NCBI RefSeq assembly: GCF_008369915.1
Contig: NZ_VSRN01000001.1
Span: forward strand, 4,956,501 to 5,020,500
Length of the DNA: 64,000 bases
Origin: Dyadobacter sp. UC 10
GTDB taxonomy: Bacteria; Bacteroidota; Bacteroidia; Cytophagales; Spirosomataceae
Reading direction: 5' to 3'
The number at the start of each line of letters is the position of its first letter. The stretch's first letter is position 1. Of this stretch, positions 32,798 through 42,962 are shown in pieces. The notes beneath the pieces are model-generated. The model was not told where the DNA came from, ran no database searches, and saw only the letters and a program-made list of their open reading frames with translations. The position numbers were made by a program, and so were the translations under genes.

Positions 32798-35149
32798 TTA
32801 CTCGCTGCGAAGGCTTTTGACGGGATCAAGTAAAGCTGCTCTGATCGCCTGGTAGCTGACCGTCAGGAGCGAAACGACAATGGCGAGGATACCAGCAAGA
32901 GCGAAAACCCACCATTGTATGCCGACCCGGTAGGAAAAATCGCTGAGCCACAAACTCATCATGTACCATGCCGCCGGGATTGCGATGAGGATGGAAATGC
33001 CTACCAGAACCATGAATTCTCTGGAAAGTAGCGTGGCTATACTCGCTACCGATGCGCCGAGCACCTTTCGCACCCCGATTTCCTTTACCCGGTTTTCAGC
33101 CATATAAGCAGCGAGGCCGAAGAGTCCCAGGCAGGAAATAAAGATGGTAAGTCCTGCAAAAAGGCCTGTTAGTGTTGCAATGCGCCGGGTATCCTCAAAT
33201 TTTAAGGCGTAATCCTGGTCCACAAAGTGATACTCAAAAGGGTAGTCAGGATTATATCTTCTGAAAATAGCCTCGACAGTTTTAAGCTGATCTGCCGAAG
33301 ATCTTTCAGTACCGAGTTTGATGTGGATTACGTTGAAATAGCTCTGGGCGCCTTCAATCACCATCGGGCGCGCATGCTCGTAGGGAGAACCGATCACAAA
33401 ATCTTTTACCACACCTACTACACGGTAAACTTTGTCGCCATCTTTCACGATCTCGCCGATAGGATCCTTGAAACGCATAATTTTGGCAGCCGATTCATTG
33501 AGGATCATTGCTGCGGAGTCGGAAGGGAATTTTGAAAGATCCATATCGCGGCCTGCGATAAGTTGTAGGCCGGCTGTTTTTACCAGTCCTTCGTCTTCGC
33601 TGAAACGGTCAAAATCTATTTTTTCTCCCTGGTTTTTACCCCTCCATTCAATCCCCCAGGTATCGCTGTTGACATTGCTCAGTGGCGACGCCGTTTTGGT
33701 GACCGAAGCAATGCCCGAAGCAAGCAGTTCGGTTTTGATCTGACGGTAGTTTTTTTCAAGATCACCGGTGATCCAGTGAAACAAGACCTGCCCGCGGTCA
33801 TAGCCTGCGTCGCGGCGCTGCGCATATTTGATCTGCTGTCCCACGATAAGCGTCGAAATGATCAGGACAATCGCGAAACTGAACTGCACTACCACCAGCA
33901 CTTTTCGCGGGCTGACAGCTGCATTAGTTCGTTTAAAAGTCCCCTTCAGTATTGCAATCGGCTTGAATGAAGAGAGGAAAAACGCGGGGTAACTTCCGGC
34001 GACGATGCCTGTGAGTACAATAAAAGCCAGGACGGCAAGCCAGAAATAAATGCTGGAAAAGGGAAGTTCCAGGTTTTTGCCGATCAATGAATTGAATGCG
34101 GGTAGCGCAGCCATCACCATCACGAATGCCATGGTGCCGGCAATCAGAGATATCATCACCGATTCGCCTATAAATTGCCCGACGAGCAGACCTTTATTAG
34201 CCCCGGCCGTTTTGCGGATACCCACTTCTTTTGCACGCTTTTCGCTGCGTGCGGTACTGAGGTTCATGAAATTGATACAGGCGATCAGCAAAATAAATGC
34301 CGCGATCACACCAAAGAGTCGTACAAGGATGATACGGCCTCCCGCCACTTTCCCGTTTTCGAAATTGGAATACAAGTGCCACTTGCTGATGGGGTGGATG
34401 AACACTTCATGCTCTTCGGTTTTGTTGGAATGCCTGATCGTTACATCCTTGATCTTTTCTGCAAACGAAGCCGGGTTTGTGCCTGGTTTCAGCTCAATGT
34501 AGGTTTTAACGGAGTTGTTTCCCCAATGATCATCGTCCTGCCCGGTCTTTTTCATGTACTGCCATGGGAGAAGGTATTCGAAGGTGAATCCCGTATTCAC
34601 CGGCAAATCTTTCAAAATACCGGTTACAGTGAAATTGTCCTTGTCGATCGTCAGTGTCTTTCCCATTGCCTCCTCCGTACCAAACATCTTAATCGCCATT
34701 TTCTGGGTCAGGACAATGGAGCTGATGTTATTGAGCGCCGTTTTCGCATTCCCCCGGACCAGTTCGAAATCGAACATTTCCAGGAACGCGGCGTCTGTCG
34801 TCATCGCCTCTGTGGATATTTTCGTTTCGCCTACCTTGGTCACATACCAGCGCGAATAGTTGCGCGAGACGTTCGCTATTTCCGGATATTCTTCCTTTAA
34901 TGTAGGGCAGAGTATCTTGGGAGTACTACTCCAGCATTGAAGTTTTCCGTCAAAAACACCACGGTTCCAGGCTGAATAGAGCCGGTCGCCTTTGCTGTGA
35001 AATCTGTCGTAGCTCAGTTCATTGTACATCCAGAGCAGGATCAGCAGTGCGCTGGCCATGCCGACAGACAGCCCCAATATATTGATTGCTGAAAATCCTT
35101 TGTTCCGCAACAGATTGCGAACGGCGATTTTGAGATAGTTTTTGAACAT
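32798..35149 (-). CDS. FtsX/MacB-type ABC transporter permease
   Basis: 783 residues, two permease halves fused: TM1 near 18-41 (FSAINILGLSVGMASALLIL), a large periplasmic MacB_PCD domain, then the first FtsX core (about 280-440, with CINFMNLSTARSEKRAKEVG and IRKTAGANKGLLVGQFIGES), a second periplasmic domain, and the last FtsX core (about 680-783, with VKEIGVRKVLGASVASIATL). No ATP-binding protein is next to it; such orphan permeases are abundant in Cytophagales. By analogy they export peptides, lipoproteins or lipids. An operator-like palindrome lies about 157-172 bases upstream. Start at ATG 35149. Confidence 0.93.
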   Translation of the reverse strand: MFKNYLKIAVRNLLRNKGFSAINILGLSVGMASALLILLWMYNELSYDRFHSKGDRLYSAWNRGVFDGKLQCWSSTPKILCPTLKEEYPEIANVSRNYSRWYVTKVGETKISTEAMTTDAAFLEMFDFELVRGNAKTALNNISSIVLTQKMAIKMFGTEEAMGKTLTIDKDNFTVTGILKDLPVNTGFTFEYLLPWQYMKKTGQDDDHWGNNSVKTYIELKPGTNPASFAEKIKDVTIRHSNKTEEHEVFIHPISKWHLYSNFENGKVAGGRIILVRLFGVIAAFILLIACINFMNLSTARSEKRAKEVGIRKTAGANKGLLVGQFIGESVMISLIAGTMAFVMVMAALPAFNSLIGKNLELPFSSIYFWLAVLAFIVLTGIVAGSYPAFFLSSFKPIAILKGTFKRTNAAVSPRKVLVVVQFSFAIVLIISTLIVGQQIKYAQRRDAGYDRGQVLFHWITGDLEKNYRQIKTELLASGIASVTKTASPLSNVNSDTWGIEWRGKNQGEKIDFDRFSEDEGLVKTAGLQLIAGRDMDLSKFPSDSAAMILNESAAKIMRFKDPIGEIVKDGDKVYRVVGVVKDFVIGSPYEHARPMVIEGAQSYFNVIHIKLGTERSSADQLKTVEAIFRRYNPDYPFEYHFVDQDYALKFEDTRRIATLTGLFAGLTIFISCLGLFGLAAYMAENRVKEIGVRKVLGASVASIATLLSREFMVLVGISILIAIPAAWYMMSLWLSDFSYRVGIQWWVFALAGILAIVVSLLTVSYQAIRAALLDPVKSLRSE

Positions 35150-35305
35150 AATTAAATATAGCTGGGTACAACGGGGCTCTGTGAACAGATAAGCCCAAAA
35201 ATTCTAAGTTGCATTTACGCAATTGCCAACTTCAACTCAAATAACTTGCCAACAGTTATAATGTTCTGATAATGAATTGTTTGCTGATTTGCTAGGTCTG
35301 GCTAT

Positions 35306-35341
35306 TGTTCGATAACGAACAGGTTTGTTCGTTTTGGGACG
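35306..35341. promoter_or_regulatory. Operator-like palindrome pair upstream of the FtsX permease
   Basis: TGTTCG-ATAA-CGAACA (35306-35321) is a perfect 6-4-6 inverted repeat. Twenty bases further, TGTTCG-TTTT-GGGACG (35326-35341) repeats the left half exactly and the right half poorly. The nearest gene in the matching direction is the permease, whose start is at 35149. The same 6-4-6 form occurs at 46591 and 58595. The rest of the gap 35150-35483 shows nothing else I can name. Confidence 0.55.
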
Positions 35342-35483
35342 GAATTGATGTTGGCTGCCGGGCATATTGGCACGACATTTTCATTGTGTCGTTTGTCGGG
35401 CACATCGCCAGGGCGTACCGAATAAATTATCCGCCATCAACCGGATAATGGACTTCAAAGTCACATTAAATTATTTTTTAAAC

Positions 35484-36059
35484 ATGAAAAAATTACTATT
35501 TGCAGCTGTACTGTTCGTGTCTGTACAGTCAGCTTTTGCCCAATCATTCAGTATCGGCCCCAAGGCGGGTTTGAACATCAGTAACTATACCGGCGGTAAT
35601 ATAGAGTCGAATGCACTGGTGGGATACCATCTTGGCGGTATCCTAAATTATGGTTTTGGAAAAGTGTTCTCGATACAACCCGAAGTGCTTTTTTCTACCC
35701 AGGGCGCGAAAGTTGACAATGCTGGCTCTAAGTCCGAGTTCAAGATCAGTTACGTGACGGTGCCGGTAATGCTTAAGTTTAAGACCAACGGCGGGTTTTA
35801 TTTTGAATTTGGCCCGCAGGCAGGTTTCAGGACTTCTTCTAATATCCCTGACCAGACTATCAATAATTTTGCGAAAAACCTCGATCTCGCGGCAGCCGCA
35901 GGTATCGGGTATCAGTCACCGATCGGACTGGGTGTTGGTGTAAGATATGTTGCCGGGCTTTCCAAAGTGGGGGATTTTTCAGGTCACAGCATTGACCCGG
36001 ACTTCAAAAACAGCGTAATCCAGGCAAGTTTATTCTGGGCTATTCCTTTGGTTAAATAA
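35484..36059 (+). CDS. PorT-family outer-membrane beta-barrel protein
   Basis: 191 residues from ATG 35484, where the signal peptide begins (MKKLLFAAVLFVSVQSAFAQ). The longer open frame upstream (from 35367) has no signal. Barrel strands: FSIGPKAGLNISNYTGG, GYHLGGILNYGFGKVFSI, PEVLFSTQGAKVDNAG, KISYVTVPVMLKFKTN, GFYFEFGPQAGFR, and the last strands VGVRYVAGLSKVGDF and VIQASLFWAIPL. This is the common PorT-like/OMP_b-brl_2 fold of Bacteroidota outer membranes. Whether it is a structural T9SS component or an adhesin-like barrel cannot be told. Confidence 0.87.
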   Translation: MKKLLFAAVLFVSVQSAFAQSFSIGPKAGLNISNYTGGNIESNALVGYHLGGILNYGFGKVFSIQPEVLFSTQGAKVDNAGSKSEFKISYVTVPVMLKFKTNGGFYFEFGPQAGFRTSSNIPDQTINNFAKNLDLAAAAGIGYQSPIGLGVGVRYVAGLSKVGDFSGHSIDPDFKNSVIQASLFWAIPLVK

Positions 36060-36084
36060 GAAGCATCTGCTATTTGATAATAAA

Positions 36085-36120
36085 CAAAAGAAGGATGGGC
36101 ACCAGCTCATCCTTCTTTTG
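36085..36120. terminator. Bidirectional terminator between convergent genes
   Basis: Perfect 13-base stem CAAAAGAAGGATG (36085-36097) with CATCCTTCTTTTG (36108-36120). The A/T ends give a T run on either strand. It sits between the barrel gene and the small membrane protein gene. Confidence 0.88.
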
Positions 36121-36133
36121 CATTTAGACACGG

Positions 36134-36520
36134 TCACGCTACATGGAGCGATATCGTGCGCAAGCCACGGATCTGAAGAAAGGCCATAAGCCCCACCCAG
36201 GCTGCCACGGCGGCGATGAGCAGATAACCGATCATCGTGAAGCCAAACATTTGAGCGGCGATAATGACCACACTTTCGATTACCCAGAGCATATCCAGGG
36301 CAATGATCAGTTTCAGCCAGTTTTTGCTGACCTGTGTTTTTCTGCTTTGCAGATACACAATCCCTGCGAAAATCGCCAGAAAAATACCAACGGCAGTAAA
36401 CGGAATACTCTGAGAGTGACCAAAAATATCCGCAATAGCAGAAGGAAAAATGGTTAGTAATAAACCAGTAGCACCTGAGGTTAATGCATTGATCAGCAAC
36501 ACGTTTTTTAGCATTTTCAT
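36134..36520 (-). CDS. Small four-helix membrane protein, unknown
   Basis: 128 residues with four hydrophobic segments: about 8-28 (LLINALTSGATGLLLTIFPS), 41-60 (FTAVGIFLAIFAGIVYLQSR), 68-90 and 95-118. Inner-membrane protein without polar catalytic residues. I do not recognise the family beyond a general resemblance to small membrane proteins of Bacteroidota. A sequence CAAAATTA (36546-36553), the minus-strand form of TAnnTTTG, lies 26 bases upstream of its start, and the divergent AraC-family gene starts 72 bases away. Confidence 0.75.
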   Translation of the reverse strand: MKMLKNVLLINALTSGATGLLLTIFPSAIADIFGHSQSIPFTAVGIFLAIFAGIVYLQSRKTQVSKNWLKLIIALDMLWVIESVVIIAAQMFGFTMIGYLLIAAVAAWVGLMAFLQIRGLRTISLHVA

Positions 36521-36592
36521 AGTCTGAATGTTTTTGATTACCTGACAAAATTAATTTGCCGGTTAAGGAATAAATTGACATTTTGCGACATT

Positions 36593-37570
36593 ATGAAAGT
36601 GCTTTCACTACATCTGAAAAATTTTTTCGACTATGCCCGCCTCCGTGGTTTGACTAAATCTGATCAGGCATATTTTGAATCGAAACTGCCGCCTGACTGG
36701 GCCGCAGAACAGACCATGATCGAGAGAGCGGCATTTTGCGATGCACTTGCAGTACTCCGTCAGGCAGTGGGCGACCCTTACCTGGGTGTTAAAGCCGGAA
36801 ATTTTATGGCCCTCAAACTGCTTGGCGCCATTTACCAGATCTCCCTGCAGACTAATACCGTTGAGGAAGCATTCCATTATCTGCAATCCTATATGGAGGC
36901 AACATTTCCGATGATCCGCGCGCGAACAGCTATTTCAGGGGATTCTGCTTCGGTGATATTGACTATCGAAGAAGGCAACACCGACCTGGACCGTATTATC
37001 CTTGAAAATGTCCTGACGATTATCTCACGGGAACTACAAATGATGGCGGGGAAAATCACTAACCTGACAATAACAAGCCCGTTTGTCGATGAGAATTATC
37101 CTTCCGGCTGGGAGCAAGGGACGGGTTTTAGCGTTTCTTTCGATTCCATCATTTTGAAAGCGTCTCTGAAAGATGTGAACCAGTTGCGCCTGGATATTCT
37201 GATTCCTGAATATTTGAAAATGATCAGCCAGCTGGATACTACGGACAAGTTTTCAGACAAAGTGCGGATAACAATGCTTTCGATGTCTGATCCCGAGTTA
37301 CCCGATATTGATAGTGTTTGTGATGTAATGTGCCTGACAGCCAGAACTTTGCAGAGGAAGCTGTTGAAAGAGGAAATTACCTATCGGAAAATTACAGAGG
37401 ATCTGAAAAAGCAGATTTGCTCATTCCTGATCTTGCACGAGCCTTATCCGATTGCCAGCTTGTCCTACATCCTGGGCTATTCCGAACCGGCTTCTTTTAT
37501 ACATTCTTTCAAAAAATGGTACGGAAATTCACCCCATAAAGTCAGGAAAGCACTTTTGGCTGCGGGGTAA
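36593..37570 (+). CDS. AraC-family transcriptional regulator (Arabinose_bd-type N terminus)
   Basis: 325 residues from ATG 36593; a TTG 18 bases earlier is a weaker start. The N-terminal half (about 20-190) is the AraC-type arabinose-binding-like domain found in OruR/ArgR-like regulators: LRQAVGDPYLGVKAGNFMAL, GAIYQISLQTNTVEEAF. The C-terminal helix-turn-helix pair is at about 235-320: DSVCDVMCLTARTLQRKLLK, ITYRKITEDLKKQICSFLI and the second helix LSYILGYSEPASFIHSFKKW. It is divergent from the small membrane protein gene, which is a natural regulatory target. Effector unknown. Confidence 0.93.
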   Translation: MKVLSLHLKNFFDYARLRGLTKSDQAYFESKLPPDWAAEQTMIERAAFCDALAVLRQAVGDPYLGVKAGNFMALKLLGAIYQISLQTNTVEEAFHYLQSYMEATFPMIRARTAISGDSASVILTIEEGNTDLDRIILENVLTIISRELQMMAGKITNLTITSPFVDENYPSGWEQGTGFSVSFDSIILKASLKDVNQLRLDILIPEYLKMISQLDTTDKFSDKVRITMLSMSDPELPDIDSVCDVMCLTARTLQRKLLKEEITYRKITEDLKKQICSFLILHEPYPIASLSYILGYSEPASFIHSFKKWYGNSPHKVRKALLAAG

Positions 37571-37592
37571 AGTTGTCGAAGTGCAGTTTGTC

Positions 37593-40500
37593 CTATTCCT
37601 TCAATACTTTGAAAACCTGCTCTTTGTGAGGAGAATTCACTTTCAGAAAATATAATCCCGGCTGAATGTCGCGGGACGAAAGATCTATTTCATGCGTGCC
37701 GGGCCGAAAAGTATTATTCAATATCTTTTTCCCATTCAGGTCAAATGTATTGACAGTTACCTTTTCCTGCGCACCGGATCGGGTATCGAGGTAAAACTTT
37801 CCCGAAGAAGGGTTGGGGAATATCCGCCATTCCGTAACGGGGGAAAAATGAACAAACCGGATCGCTGAAAAACGTTCACTACTGTCCTTGTCAACCATTT
37901 TTAGTCGGTAATACCGTTTGTCTCCCGGGCTAATGTTGTAATCAGGGAACGAATACCCGCTGGTTATCTGACTACCACCCGCACCAGCCAACTGCCCGAT
38001 TGGCTGAAAGGCATTCGTCCGCACAGCCTCGTCTCCGACAGCCAGCTGGACTTCAAAGTGACTGAAATCGGTTTCAGCTGCCGTTGACCATTCCAATAAT
38101 ACGTGATCCCGTCCGTCCGTACTGGTATTTTTTCTGGCTGAAAAGCTGACCAGCTCCACAGGCAGCGCCGTTCCGGTTCCGATGTAATCCTTCGCGAGCC
38201 AGAATTCCGAAAAACTTTTGGTATTAAATTCAACATAATATCCCCGTCCATATGGCACTTTTCTGACATTTGAAACAGGATAGAAAGTCCACGCGGACTG
38301 CGCATTATTTGAGATCGTACCATCTTCGTTAACTCCTGAATACTTAGTGACGGCCAGCTCATAGGCAGAGCCAGGACGGTCTATATTAGCCTTTTCCGGG
38401 GCAGCAATAAGCTTTTCAATTTCGCGATCGGTGAGATAGAGGCGAAGGCCCACGGGATTTGGGAATGTCTTTTTTGAAGAGTTGAAGATAAAACTGCGAT
38501 CCAGGTAATATTGCTTTGCATTATCTCTCACATTTCCCTGGTGCAGGTACGTTACGGCGGACGTGTTGCCCATATTCTGGCCGTGCGGATTTACCGCTAC
38601 CAGGATCATTCCGTTTTTCATTAGAGGAATCCAGCCATTCCCGTCCGATTGCCCTGCATTAGCAATATCCGATTCATTTTCAATGTTGTAGATATCCTGG
38701 TTCAGGTCATAGATATGTATATCGTCGATTGCAATGCCTTCCCTGTTATTGGCTGCATTAGTTTTAAAAACAAAACGGAATTGAACGAATTCATTCTGGT
38801 AAGCAAACGGGAGCGGGATCGTAGCAACGTGCCAGCGGGTATAGTTTTCTATATTCCAGATCCCGAAGTTATTGTCTTGTGCGTTGTACCAGTTTGTTCC
38901 AGAACCGACATCACCGAGCCTGATCCACATCGCCCCGACACTATATTCAATATACACCTGGTCACAATTGGTACCCGCGCAATTTTCGAGGTCTGCCGAC
39001 ATGCTGAAACTGAGCGCAGGGGCGGACATCGCATTGAGTCTGAAACAGGGAGAATACAAGTACGACGTCTCGTTAGTATGATAGGGGCCGGTCAGGTTGG
39101 TTTTCCAGGCATTTTGCCCACTGGCTGCCTTTTTTACCTTAGTCGAATTGGGATGTCCGAATTGCCAGGAACTGTTGGTGCCGGAACTCTGCCATCCACC
39201 CGCACCATGCTCAAAATCTTCCAGATAAGGAAAGGAAGTTACAGCGGCTGGTGTATTAATCGCAATCTGGACCAGGTCATTCTCTTTATTCTGGTCAAAC
39301 GCTTTTTCTACCTGTATTTTGAGCGAGTGCATACCTTCGGTGTGAAGCGTCGACAGGAACTGAAAGGTAAAAGTCGTATCACTATTGCCGCGTACAACCG
39401 GGACCGTGATATATTCCGCAGTCCCGGCATCGACCGAAATACTAACTGGGACGTTATAACAGGTTTCAGCGGAATTGTTTTTTAAAACTATACTGAAATC
39501 CGGCTGGTGGTAGGGGCCACAGGGGCTTGTTACCGGAGGTACTACCTTCACAAGTCCGATGTCGCTGGTAGTTTTGTAGATACGGATATTGTCGATCGTA
39601 AATCCATCTGTCATGGCAGGGTAATAGGCGGTTTGCGACCATCTTATCTGAAAGCTGGAAGAAAACGTCTGGCCATTTTTTTTCAACAGGTCACTGATTT
39701 CGATCACGCCCAGCCGGTAACCATTTTCTACTTCCTCAAACTGGGAGGCACCATATTCGTAAGCGTACACCCATGGATCGGTATCCCTGCCACGGATCAA
39801 TACTCCCTGTTGCCCGCTGTGGTAATAAGTATTGTGCTGCCTGTACCTGAAACTTAACCTGATCTCGTCGTTTTGCGTATCAAAATTTGCCAGATTATAA
39901 GTCGCGTCCAGGTTACTCCTGCTTTCGTAAACACCCCAGGAATCCGAATCCAATGTGAAACCTTTTTCACCGGAATAGGTAGCAACCTGTTTCGTTTGTG
40001 TACGCAGCCGGGCGTAGTTATCGGGTGTGGAAAAATCAAAATTTTCAATGCCTGCAATGCCGATCGTGTGCGAGGTAATTTGCTGCCCGGGGGAGGCTTC
40101 TACCAGCTCTGTCACCGGCAGGGCAACCGGCTGGTTTGGTATTTGTCTGAATGTTTTGATTACTACATTGTTACTCTCGACTATATCACCCGGATTTTGC
40201 ACAAGCACCCGCAACCGGTAATTGCCGGGCGGCGCAAAGTTGACGGTTTGGTTAAATGTCAAATCAAGCGATCCCTGGGCTGCTATAGTGGTCTGGACCG
40301 TTTCCCAATATATTTGTGCACCGTCATCGCCCACCGCGAAACCAATCTTAAGTGGTTGGTTTACAGGCTGGTCATCGAGATTTCTAACTGTTATACTGAT
40401 CTTTTGTGATGAAGAAAGGCTGGTAGAAGTGAGTTCCCTGCCAGAATGTACCGGTGCAATGATGCGTTCAAGTTTAAGATCGTTATCCGAGATTGAACCT

Positions 40501-42962
40501 GAGCAGGTACCTGAGTCCGGTTTACGTTTGCCCGCAACGGCTCTTCTTCCGGGAATACCATCCTTGCGCGCCCTGACGGTGATATAATAAGTTGAATCGC
40601 TGGAAAGGCCGGTTAAAGTGTAGTTCAATGCATTAATAGTTGTAATGGATTTCATTTTTTCGCCTTCCAGCACCATTACCTCGTAATCGGTAGCGCCTGC
40701 TACGGCCGTCCACCGAATGGCAGCGTAACCCGGACATTGCACCGGTGCGAATGAAACAACAGGCACCCCAAGGATCGTGAAAGCGCCGCTTACATGTTGG
40801 GTGCCACTTTCATTATGAACTATTTTGATTTTCGCCGAGCCGGTTGTGGCGTCGGGTACAGTCCAGGTAAACAATCTGTTATTGGCTGGCACCGCGGAAT
40901 TAATCAGGACCCAGGAGTCGCCGTTATTGAGCGAGTAAGACAAGCTGAAAGTGCCTGAATTATGTCCATAGGATTCCCAGCAAATATTAATCGCATCGCC
41001 TTTTGAAAGTCGCTCAGATCCGATAGGGTATGTTAAATAGGTATTGGCTTCAATGATATCATATACTACAAAATACTCCTGATGCTCCTGGGGTATCTTT
41101 CTGGCCTTTACATTCAGCGCATAGTTACCTGCTGTGGGATTGGATATAACGATCTGCTCCACATTGTTGACCGAATCAATTCCGGCCGCCGCTGCGATGG
41201 TGGGGTCAGCCGCTCTTGGGAAAATGGGAAGAAGTACTGGTGAGCCGGCGATGGTTACATTCAGGTCAAGGTCGTTGACGAGCGTTTTGCCTGCGCTGAG
41301 GATGGAAGGGGCGGGATCATTCCAGTACAGCATTACTTTCAGCAAGGCAGTATTGGGCGGAACAACGATGCCGTGCGACTTGGCTTCCTGGTGAAAAACG
41401 TGACCACTAAAATAATGTCCTTTATCCAGCATGGTTACCGAACGAAGCAGATTCAGACTACCGAATCCGTAGCTGAAATCGGGGCCGGCCAGTCCCTGAT
41501 CGGATGCGCCGTTCAGGGTCAGTGCTTTTATCAACGCATTTTTCGGGTCATTTCCGCCGTTCAGCTGCCGGTAACGTTCATATAGCAACGCAAGGCCGCC
41601 TGCCACGCCGGGTGCTGCCATGCTGGTGCCGGAAGCTGCCTGGTAAATGTCTGTGGGAGTTGTGGAAAATATCGCAGTACCGGGTGCTATCAGCTCCGGT
41701 TTTATCCTTCCGTCCCGAACCGGGCCTTTGCTGGAAGGCCCGGCGACTGTTCCGTCATTGAAAGTACGACCGACACTGATTACGTTCTTGGAAGGTGAAT
41801 ACTTCCCCAGCACGTTGCCGAAACCCGCCGGGAAACCTTCACAAGGTGGTTCCAGCCCGCTGTTACCTGCGGCAAATACATGTTCGAGGCTCGGTAGCTG
41901 GAATGCCTGCCGGTCCAGCACATACGATTCTGATGCATAGGCGCCGAAGTTGCCGCATCCCGCCCCGCCCGACGGTGAATGCGAGTTGCTGGTGATCACC
42001 ATGCCGAAGTCACGGACCGACGCTGGCGCCCCTTCCAGTATCGACGAATTAATCCTGAAAAGAATGCTGGCTTCCGGTGCGTATCCCTGGTAACGTTCGT
42101 TGACATGCCCTGCTCCCGCAACAGTACCTGTTACATGAACCCCGTGCCAGAAAGTTGCCGTAGGGTCATGACTGATAATGCGGTAGCTTACGTCCCTGTG
42201 CGTGAACGGACTGCCGTAGTCGCCGATTCCTACGACCACTCCCTTTCCCGTCAGATTGTACCCGAGGAGCCTGGATGAAGTCAGTACATTCGCTTTCGTA
42301 CTTGCTGCGCTTTTATCGTTCAGCGGCTCGGAGGGGGCAGGAATTGCTTCAACGTACTGTACCCAGGGCATCCCGGCCAGCGCAAGTATACCATCCTGTT
42401 TTATCCGGATCTGTACGATCTCATAAGGCCTCAGCAGATCAGAGACAAGCTGGATTTTGTGCTCTTCCAGATTTTTAGCCACCTCTTCAAAGTCAAAAGA
42501 TTTGGGGTAGCTAAGGTACAAATCTACCGTTCCGGGTTCTTTCACAGCGTGTTGCGGCAGACTGCCGGATAAAAGTTCGGGGTGGACTTTTTGTTCCGCA
42601 GACAGGCTGATAACCGACCGCACACCTGCCGACTTCATAGTCTCTCCGTCGAATTTGCCGGTTACCACAGCTGTAAAAGCATGATCAGGGATGTATTCAA
42701 GCAGGTTGATCCCGGCGTCTTTCAGTTTCGTCCGGACAGTTTCGTCAGGGTTTTGCCAAAACTGAATGATATAGAATTCTTCATCCAGTGCGGCCGACCT
42801 GGAAGTCCCTGCATCGTTTGCGAGAATTTCATGCAGGTTTTCGCGGGGAAATATCACACCGCTTTTTAGCGATAACTGGTAAGGCTTTGCATTTTGCGCT
42901 GACACATTTAGAGCCAATAATAACGGCGCAACAAGCGAGAGGTAGCGGTTTATCAAATTCAT
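37593..42962 (-). CDS. Large secreted subtilisin-like (S8) protease with T9SS sorting domain
   Basis: 1789 residues. Signal peptide to about 22 (VAPLLLALNVSAQ), an N-terminal prodomain-like region (about 30-210), then the S8 domain with the triad Asp248 (VVVGIGDYGSP), His273 (WHGVHVTGTVAG) and Ser447 (GTSMAAPG), and oxyanion Asn367 (AAGNSG). Beta modules follow: FN3-like (about 735-800), CARDB-like (about 840-945 and 1130-1240), two jelly-roll adhesion-like modules (about 975-1125 and 1245-1420, ending in DDIHIYDL), and the T9SS type A sorting domain (about 1712-1789, WRIFPNPSSGKFYL...). Delivered to the cell surface. Converges on the AraC-type gene. Confidence 0.95.
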   Translation of the reverse strand: MNLINRYLSLVAPLLLALNVSAQNAKPYQLSLKSGVIFPRENLHEILANDAGTSRSAALDEEFYIIQFWQNPDETVRTKLKDAGINLLEYIPDHAFTAVVTGKFDGETMKSAGVRSVISLSAEQKVHPELLSGSLPQHAVKEPGTVDLYLSYPKSFDFEEVAKNLEEHKIQLVSDLLRPYEIVQIRIKQDGILALAGMPWVQYVEAIPAPSEPLNDKSAASTKANVLTSSRLLGYNLTGKGVVVGIGDYGSPFTHRDVSYRIISHDPTATFWHGVHVTGTVAGAGHVNERYQGYAPEASILFRINSSILEGAPASVRDFGMVITSNSHSPSGGAGCGNFGAYASESYVLDRQAFQLPSLEHVFAAGNSGLEPPCEGFPAGFGNVLGKYSPSKNVISVGRTFNDGTVAGPSSKGPVRDGRIKPELIAPGTAIFSTTPTDIYQAASGTSMAAPGVAGGLALLYERYRQLNGGNDPKNALIKALTLNGASDQGLAGPDFSYGFGSLNLLRSVTMLDKGHYFSGHVFHQEAKSHGIVVPPNTALLKVMLYWNDPAPSILSAGKTLVNDLDLNVTIAGSPVLLPIFPRAADPTIAAAAGIDSVNNVEQIVISNPTAGNYALNVKARKIPQEHQEYFVVYDIIEANTYLTYPIGSERLSKGDAINICWESYGHNSGTFSLSYSLNNGDSWVLINSAVPANNRLFTWTVPDATTGSAKIKIVHNESGTQHVSGAFTILGVPVVSFAPVQCPGYAAIRWTAVAGATDYEVMVLEGEKMKSITTINALNYTLTGLSSDSTYYITVRARKDGIPGRRAVAGKRKPDSGTCSGSISDNDLKLERIIAPVHSGRELTSTSLSSSQKISITVRNLDDQPVNQPLKIGFAVGDDGAQIYWETVQTTIAAQGSLDLTFNQTVNFAPPGNYRLRVLVQNPGDIVESNNVVIKTFRQIPNQPVALPVTELVEASPGQQITSHTIGIAGIENFDFSTPDNYARLRTQTKQVATYSGEKGFTLDSDSWGVYESRSNLDATYNLANFDTQNDEIRLSFRYRQHNTYYHSGQQGVLIRGRDTDPWVYAYEYGASQFEEVENGYRLGVIEISDLLKKNGQTFSSSFQIRWSQTAYYPAMTDGFTIDNIRIYKTTSDIGLVKVVPPVTSPCGPYHQPDFSIVLKNNSAETCYNVPVSISVDAGTAEYITVPVVRGNSDTTFTFQFLSTLHTEGMHSLKIQVEKAFDQNKENDLVQIAINTPAAVTSFPYLEDFEHGAGGWQSSGTNSSWQFGHPNSTKVKKAASGQNAWKTNLTGPYHTNETSYLYSPCFRLNAMSAPALSFSMSADLENCAGTNCDQVYIEYSVGAMWIRLGDVGSGTNWYNAQDNNFGIWNIENYTRWHVATIPLPFAYQNEFVQFRFVFKTNAANNREGIAIDDIHIYDLNQDIYNIENESDIANAGQSDGNGWIPLMKNGMILVAVNPHGQNMGNTSAVTYLHQGNVRDNAKQYYLDRSFIFNSSKKTFPNPVGLRLYLTDREIEKLIAAPEKANIDRPGSAYELAVTKYSGVNEDGTISNNAQSAWTFYPVSNVRKVPYGRGYYVEFNTKSFSEFWLAKDYIGTGTALPVELVSFSARKNTSTDGRDHVLLEWSTAAETDFSHFEVQLAVGDEAVRTNAFQPIGQLAGAGGSQITSGYSFPDYNISPGDKRYYRLKMVDKDSSERFSAIRFVHFSPVTEWRIFPNPSSGKFYLDTRSGAQEKVTVNTFDLNGKKILNNTFRPGTHEIDLSSRDIQPGLYFLKVNSPHKEQVFKVLKE

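Noticed and set aside
34175..34900. 241-codon plus-strand open frame within the FtsX permease gene
   Set aside because: Antisense to a well-supported permease and has no recognisable motif.
38649..40409. Long plus-strand open frames (up to 278 codons) inside the S8 protease gene
   Set aside because: They are antisense to a clear 1789-residue gene with a full catalytic triad and sorting domain, and their translations have no coherent domain pattern.
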